Below are positions 40,833 through 44,563 of a stretch of DNA of 44,563 nucleotides, piece after piece (the stretch's first letter is position 1; every line of letters starts with the position of its first letter). The notes below the pieces were generated by a model. That model had not been told where the DNA came from. It did no database searches and saw only the letters and a program-made list of their open reading frames with translations. A program made the translations under genes and the position numbers. Source of the DNA: Bacteroidales bacterium (GTDB taxonomy: Bacteria > Bacteroidota > Bacteroidia > Bacteroidales > GCA-2748055); the NCBI GenBank assembly GCA_021740585.1, contig JAIOZM010000029.1, positions 1 through 44,563 of the forward strand. Reading direction: 5' to 3'.

Positions 40833-43639
40833 TACCCCACCAACTTTTCCTTCAAAAACTTCCCGGTATAAGATTTTTTACAATTGATAAGGTCTTCCGG
40901 CGTTCCTTCAAAAACAATTTCACCACCTTTATCCCCGCCTTCAGGTCCGATATCGATGACCCAGTCGGCGGTTTTAATAATTTCCATATTATGTTCAATA
41001 ATAAGAATGGAATGACCTTTTTTAATTAGTGCATTGAAAGCATCCAAAAGCTTATTGATATCATGAAAATGAAGTCCGGTAGTGGGTTCGTCAAATATAA
41101 AAAACACTGATTCAGAGGCGCCTTCTTTTGAAAGAAAAAATGCCAGTTTTACCCGTTGACTTTCACCGCCACTCAAGGTACTGGAAGACTGACCCAGCTT
41201 CACATATCCCAATCCTACATCCTGAAGAGGCTGAAGTTTAGTTACAATTCTGTTTTCCACCTTAGCCTCAGATTCAGAAAAGAATTCTATGGCCTCATTC
41301 ACGGTCATTTCCAGTACATCATAAATGCTTTTTGAACGGTATTTAACCTCTAATACATCATCCTTGTATCGCCTTCCGTGGCAACTTTCGCACAAAAGAT
41401 TTACATCGGCCATGAATTGCATTTCCACCTTTATCGTGCCTTCACCCTGACATTCCTCGCATCTCCCTCCTTCAACATTGAAAGAAAAATGACTGGGATT
41501 AAATCCAGATTGTGTCGATGCCTGTTGATCTGCAAATAATTTTCGAATTTCATCGAAAGCTTTCAGATAGGTTACCGGATTCGATCGTGAAGATTTACCA
41601 ATGGGGTTTTGATCGACGAATTCCACTTGTTTTAGTCTGTGGAGATCGCCCTGTATCTTATCGAATTTTCCCAATTTTGTTCCTGAACCATTAAGTTTCC
41701 TGCTCAAAGCAGAATACAAAATATTGCTTATCAGGGAAGTTTTTCCACTACCACTTACACCGCTAACCACAGTAATTGTATTTAAGGGGAATTTTACTGA
41801 AATGTTCTTCAAATTATTCTCCCTGGCGCCAATTATTTCAATATAATCGTTCCAGCTTCTTCGATAGGAAGGAACCGGTATCATCATTTCCTTGCGCAGG
41901 TATTTTGAAGTAAGGCTGTTCTTTGCTTTAAACAAGTCTGCGGGGCTTCCAATAAAAACGACCTCTCCCCCATTTCTACCGGCACCGGGACCAATATCTA
42001 TTATTGTATCGGCCGATTTCATTATTTCTTCGTCGTGTTCAACAACCACCAAAGTATTACCTATATCCTTAAGTTCACTAAGAACCTGTATCAATCGTAA
42101 GGTGTCGCGGGAGTGAAGTCCTATACTCGGTTCATCCAGGATATAGAGTGAGCCTACAAGGCTGCTTCCCAGGGAGGTAGCTAAATTAATTCGCTGCGAC
42201 TCCCCACCTGAAAGGCTGGATGATAGTCTGTTAAGACTCAGGTAACTCAATCCAACATTTAAAAGAAAGCCCACCCTGTTTTTTATTTCCACCAATAGGC
42301 GTCCGGCGATTTCTTCTTCATGCTTATTAATTTTAAGCTTTTCAAAATGTTCGTGCAATTTATCTATTGGAAGCTTAACCAAATCTGTTATTGGAACTTT
42401 ATTTATTTTGACCCAGGTAGCTTCTTTTCGCAAACGGGTTCCGTTGCATTCGTAACACATGGTTTTACCACGATAGCGTGACAACATAACCCGGTATTGA
42501 ATTTTGTATTTCTTCTCTTCAAGCATCTGAAAAAATTTATTCAATCCTTTAAAATGCTTATTACCAGTCCACAACAACTTCCTTTCATCATCGCTCAGAT
42601 CGTAAATTGGTTTATGAATGGGAAAATTGAAGAGTTCAGCGCTTTGAATAAGCTTATCCTTCCACTTCGACATTTTTTCGCCCTTCCAACAAACAATGGC
42701 CTCCTCATAAATCGATAATGCTCTATTTGGAATTACTAAATCCTCATCAATCCCTATAATCTGTCCATATCCCTCACAAACCGGACATGCTCCCACAGGA
42801 TTGTTAAAACTGAATAAGTGCTCGGTTGGTAAATCAAATTGCATACCGTCGAGGTCAAAGCGATCAGAAAATTCCAGTTCGTCATCCATCTCCATTGCTT
42901 TAACTATGCAACTTCCTTTTCCAATGCTGAAAGCTGTTTGGATAGAGTCGGCATATCGCGACAAAGTATCAGCATCATTTTTTATAATAATTCTGTCGAT
43001 AACCAGATTTTGTCCCGGTGCACGCTTAATAAGATTCTTATCACTTATAATATCTTCTATTTTATATACCTCATCATCAATTTCAATACGGGTAATTCCC
43101 TGCTTAAGATACACATCAAGCTGATAGTCAACCTCGGGGCCATCGCAGCAAAGAAAGGGTGTCATAATTAAATACTTACCTCCTTTTTCTTTCGATAAAA
43201 GGTAATCGACCACATCGGTAACTGTGTGTCGCTTTACTTCTTTGCCGCTTACCGGTGAATAGGTACGCCCGATTCGTGCATAAAGTAATTTTAGATAGTC
43301 ATAAATTTCCGTCGATGTTCCCACGGTAGATCTGGGATTTCTGGAATTTACCCTTTGTTCTATAGCTATAGCCGGCGGAATACCGTGAATATATTCTACA
43401 GCAGGTTTATCTATTCTGCCCAAAAACTGTCTGGCATAGGATGATAAACTCTCAACATATCTGCGCTGTCCCTCCGCATAAAGGGTGTCAAAAGCCAGAG
43501 AAGACTTCCCTGAACCAGATAATCCTGTTATAACAACCAATTCGTCTCTGGGAATTTTGAGATCGATACATTTTAAATTATGAACCTCCGCCCCTTTGAT
43601 TTCAATATAATTATTCTCTTCCGATCTCGATTCTGGCAT
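40832..43639 (-). CDS. uvrA: Excinuclease ABC subunit A
   Basis: The 935-residue damage-recognition ATPase has two ABC modules: Walker A GLSGSGKSSLAF (39-50) and GVSGSGKTSLIS (about 630), signature SLSGGESQRINLA and TLSGGESQRVKLA, and Walker B LYILDEPSIGL and FFIFDEPTTGL. Zinc modules CPVCEGYGQ / CYECNGTR and CEECQGEG / CESCHGRR are intact, as are the ISRNPRSTVGTSTEIYDYLK-type region (NSRNPRSTVGTSTEIYDY) and NPIGKSSRSNPVTY. It loads UvrB in nucleotide excision repair. Length is normal. Bacteroidota often carry two UvrA paralogs and I cannot tell which this is. A CAAAAATA on the plus strand (43686-43693; -7 TATTTTTG) may be its promoter. Confidence 0.94.
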   Translation of the reverse strand: MPESRSEENNYIEIKGAEVHNLKCIDLKIPRDELVVITGLSGSGKSSLAFDTLYAEGQRRYVESLSSYARQFLGRIDKPAVEYIHGIPPAIAIEQRVNSRNPRSTVGTSTEIYDYLKLLYARIGRTYSPVSGKEVKRHTVTDVVDYLLSKEKGGKYLIMTPFLCCDGPEVDYQLDVYLKQGITRIEIDDEVYKIEDIISDKNLIKRAPGQNLVIDRIIIKNDADTLSRYADSIQTAFSIGKGSCIVKAMEMDDELEFSDRFDLDGMQFDLPTEHLFSFNNPVGACPVCEGYGQIIGIDEDLVIPNRALSIYEEAIVCWKGEKMSKWKDKLIQSAELFNFPIHKPIYDLSDDERKLLWTGNKHFKGLNKFFQMLEEKKYKIQYRVMLSRYRGKTMCYECNGTRLRKEATWVKINKVPITDLVKLPIDKLHEHFEKLKINKHEEEIAGRLLVEIKNRVGFLLNVGLSYLSLNRLSSSLSGGESQRINLATSLGSSLVGSLYILDEPSIGLHSRDTLRLIQVLSELKDIGNTLVVVEHDEEIMKSADTIIDIGPGAGRNGGEVVFIGSPADLFKAKNSLTSKYLRKEMMIPVPSYRRSWNDYIEIIGARENNLKNISVKFPLNTITVVSGVSGSGKTSLISNILYSALSRKLNGSGTKLGKFDKIQGDLHRLKQVEFVDQNPIGKSSRSNPVTYLKAFDEIRKLFADQQASTQSGFNPSHFSFNVEGGRCEECQGEGTIKVEMQFMADVNLLCESCHGRRYKDDVLEVKYRSKSIYDVLEMTVNEAIEFFSESEAKVENRIVTKLQPLQDVGLGYVKLGQSSSTLSGGESQRVKLAFFLSKEGASESVFFIFDEPTTGLHFHDINKLLDAFNALIKKGHSILIIEHNMEIIKTADWVIDIGPEGGDKGGEIVFEGTPEDLINCKKSYTGKFLKEKLVG

Positions 43640-43823
43640 AAATATTGTATGAATTTAAACTATATTAACAATTTTTAACGACTGACAAAAATAATAATTT
43701 TTGCAGAAACAATTTTTTAACTATTTTCGCTTATCGAATTTCATATATTAATGCTTTAAAAACCCGGAGGACTGCCTATAGAAATACTTATACCTGATAA
43801 TAATCCAAAAAAAGGAGGATATT

Positions 43824-44414
43824 TTGAAAGTAAAAGTAAAATCCGATTACGAATTGGTACAGGAATTCGTTAACGGCAGTCAGGAAAGCATTGAGCTCCT
43901 CATAAACAGACATAAATCCAAGGTATATACCTATATTGTTCTTATTGTTAAAAAGGAACAATTGGCAGAGGATATATTCCAGGATACCTTCATTAAGGTT
44001 ATTAATTCTCTCAAAGAAGGACGGTACAAAGATAATGGAAGATTCTTATCGTGGGTGATTCGCATTGCACATAATTTGATAATTGATCATTTTAGGAAAG
44101 AAAAGCAATTGAATACCATTTCGAACGATAATTATGAGACCGATCTTTTCAATTCTTATAAGATGTCGGATAAAAACATCGAAGACCATCTGATTCAGGA
44201 TCAAATTGAAGTGGACATTAAAAAATTGATAAACCAATTGCCTGAAGATCAAAAAGAGGTGATATTACTGCGTCATTACGGAGAACTAAGCTTTAAGGAG
44301 ATTGCCGAACAGACCAATGTTAGTATAAATACGGCCTTGGGCAGAATGCGTTACGCCTTAATCAATCTTAGAAAGCTTATTGAGAAATATGACATTTCGT
44401 TGACGGTAAGGTAA
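43824..44414 (+). CDS. ECF-type RNA polymerase sigma factor (sigma-70 family)
   Basis: The 196-residue protein has sigma region 2 (YELVQEFVNGSQESIELLIN, then the core-binding/-10 segment DIFQDTFIKVINSL, FLSWVIRIAHNLIIDHFRKE) and region 4 (LPEDQKEVILLRHYGELSFK, EIAEQTNVSINTALGRMRYA). It starts at TTG 43824 behind AAAGGAGGAT, a strong Shine-Dalgarno sequence; there is no in-frame ATG near the conserved N-terminus MKVKVKSDYEL. Strong Shine-Dalgarno sites are uncommon in Bacteroidota, so translation control at this start may be special. No anti-sigma gene is seen before the window ends. It is divergent from uvrA. Confidence 0.9.
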   Translation: MKVKVKSDYELVQEFVNGSQESIELLINRHKSKVYTYIVLIVKKEQLAEDIFQDTFIKVINSLKEGRYKDNGRFLSWVIRIAHNLIIDHFRKEKQLNTISNDNYETDLFNSYKMSDKNIEDHLIQDQIEVDIKKLINQLPEDQKEVILLRHYGELSFKEIAEQTNVSINTALGRMRYALINLRKLIEKYDISLTVR

Positions 44415-44418
44415 GGAA

Positions 44419-44448
44419 TGTGGATTGCTGTGATATTCCACAGTTTTT
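44419..44448 (+). terminator. Probable terminator after the sigma factor gene
   Basis: TGTGGA (44419-44424) pairs with TCCACA (44437-44442) over a 12-nt loop and is followed by GTTTTT. A competing pairing GGAAT/ATTCC overlaps it. Confidence 0.5.
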
Positions 44449-44488
44449 AATTAACAAGCTTACAGCCTGATCGTGAAATTCGTTTTGT

Positions 44489-44520
44489 CTTGATTTTTTT
44501 TTGAATACTTTTTGATCAAG
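44489..44520. repeat. CTTGAT/ATCAAG inverted repeat with T-rich interior
   Basis: CTTGAT (44489-44494) and ATCAAG (44515-44520) flank a T-rich stretch. Similar sequence with GTCTTGAT and CTTTTTGATCAAG recurs in Bacteroidota intergenic DNA, but the downstream context is cut off. Confidence 0.3.
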
Positions 44521-44563
44521 CAACCGAGACGACCAGAGGGAGTTGAGCTCACAGCCCGTCCCG

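Overview
The window looks like a chromosomal segment of a member of the Bacteroidota (AT-rich, probably a Bacteroidia/Marinilabiliales-type organism). The signs are: a TonB-dependent receptor paired with a DUF4249 lipoprotein, a second outer-membrane beta-barrel receptor, a GxxExxY gene, fused E1 alpha/beta 2-oxoacid dehydrogenase, a DAHP synthase-chorismate mutase fusion, and promoters of the Bacteroidota form (-33 TTG/TTTG, 19-20 nt, -7 TAnnTTTG) in front of several genes and RNAs. No tRNA, rRNA or CRISPR array was seen.

Layout. 1-2.3 kb (minus strand): a partial 4HB/HAMP sensor and cheR, separated by a GxxExxY gene bracketed by ~100-bp direct repeats. 2.6-2.9 kb: remnant of an IS1182-type transposase. 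3.3-9.3 kb: DUF4249 lipoprotein plus TonB-dependent receptor, then a second receptor. 9.7-15.3 kb: leuA behind an apparent peptide-coded attenuator, and an E2 - E1(alpha/beta) - flavodoxin operon. 15.5-17.8 kb: an unrecognised two-lobed Rossmann-like protein and a serine beta-lactamase-fold hydrolase. 17.9-19.3 kb: a gene-free interval that appears to hold two minus-strand structured RNAs: a ~460-nt RNA with its own promoter, at least eight hairpins (three with UNCG loops, two with GNRA loops) and an intrinsic terminator, and a ~165-nt RNA dominated by a long hairpin similar in layout to 6S RNA.

19.3-26.8 kb is a DNA damage/mutagenesis region: SRAP protein YedK, a LON-domain protein, a CheY-like receiver, a LexA-like XRE/S24 repressor, and a divergent dinB-dnaE pair encoding a Y-family polymerase and a short DnaE. 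27-28.3 kb is a DUF418 membrane protein. 28.5-34 kb is a tightly overlapping aromatic amino-acid operon, read on the minus strand as pheA, DAHP synthase-chorismate mutase, aroB, aroD, aroC, tyrA, preceded by a promoter, a Phe/Tyr-containing leader peptide, an antiterminator segment and a terminator: a complete attenuator. 34.3-40.8 kb (plus strand): nth, a secreted protein whose zinc-peptidase motif has lost its glutamate, a cysteine desulfurase-SelD fusion, a lipoprotein, a small secreted protein and a DUF4197 protein. 40.8-43.6 kb: uvrA. 43.8-44.4 kb: an ECF sigma factor with a TTG start behind a strong Shine-Dalgarno sequence.

The most unusual content is the ~460-nt RNA candidate at 18.3-18.8 kb, then the duplicated Rossmann-like protein at 15.5 kb, the two amino-acid attenuators, the repeat-bracketed GxxExxY cassette and the desulfurase-SelD fusion. 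All calls were made by reading the sequence and translations; no database search or folding program was run.
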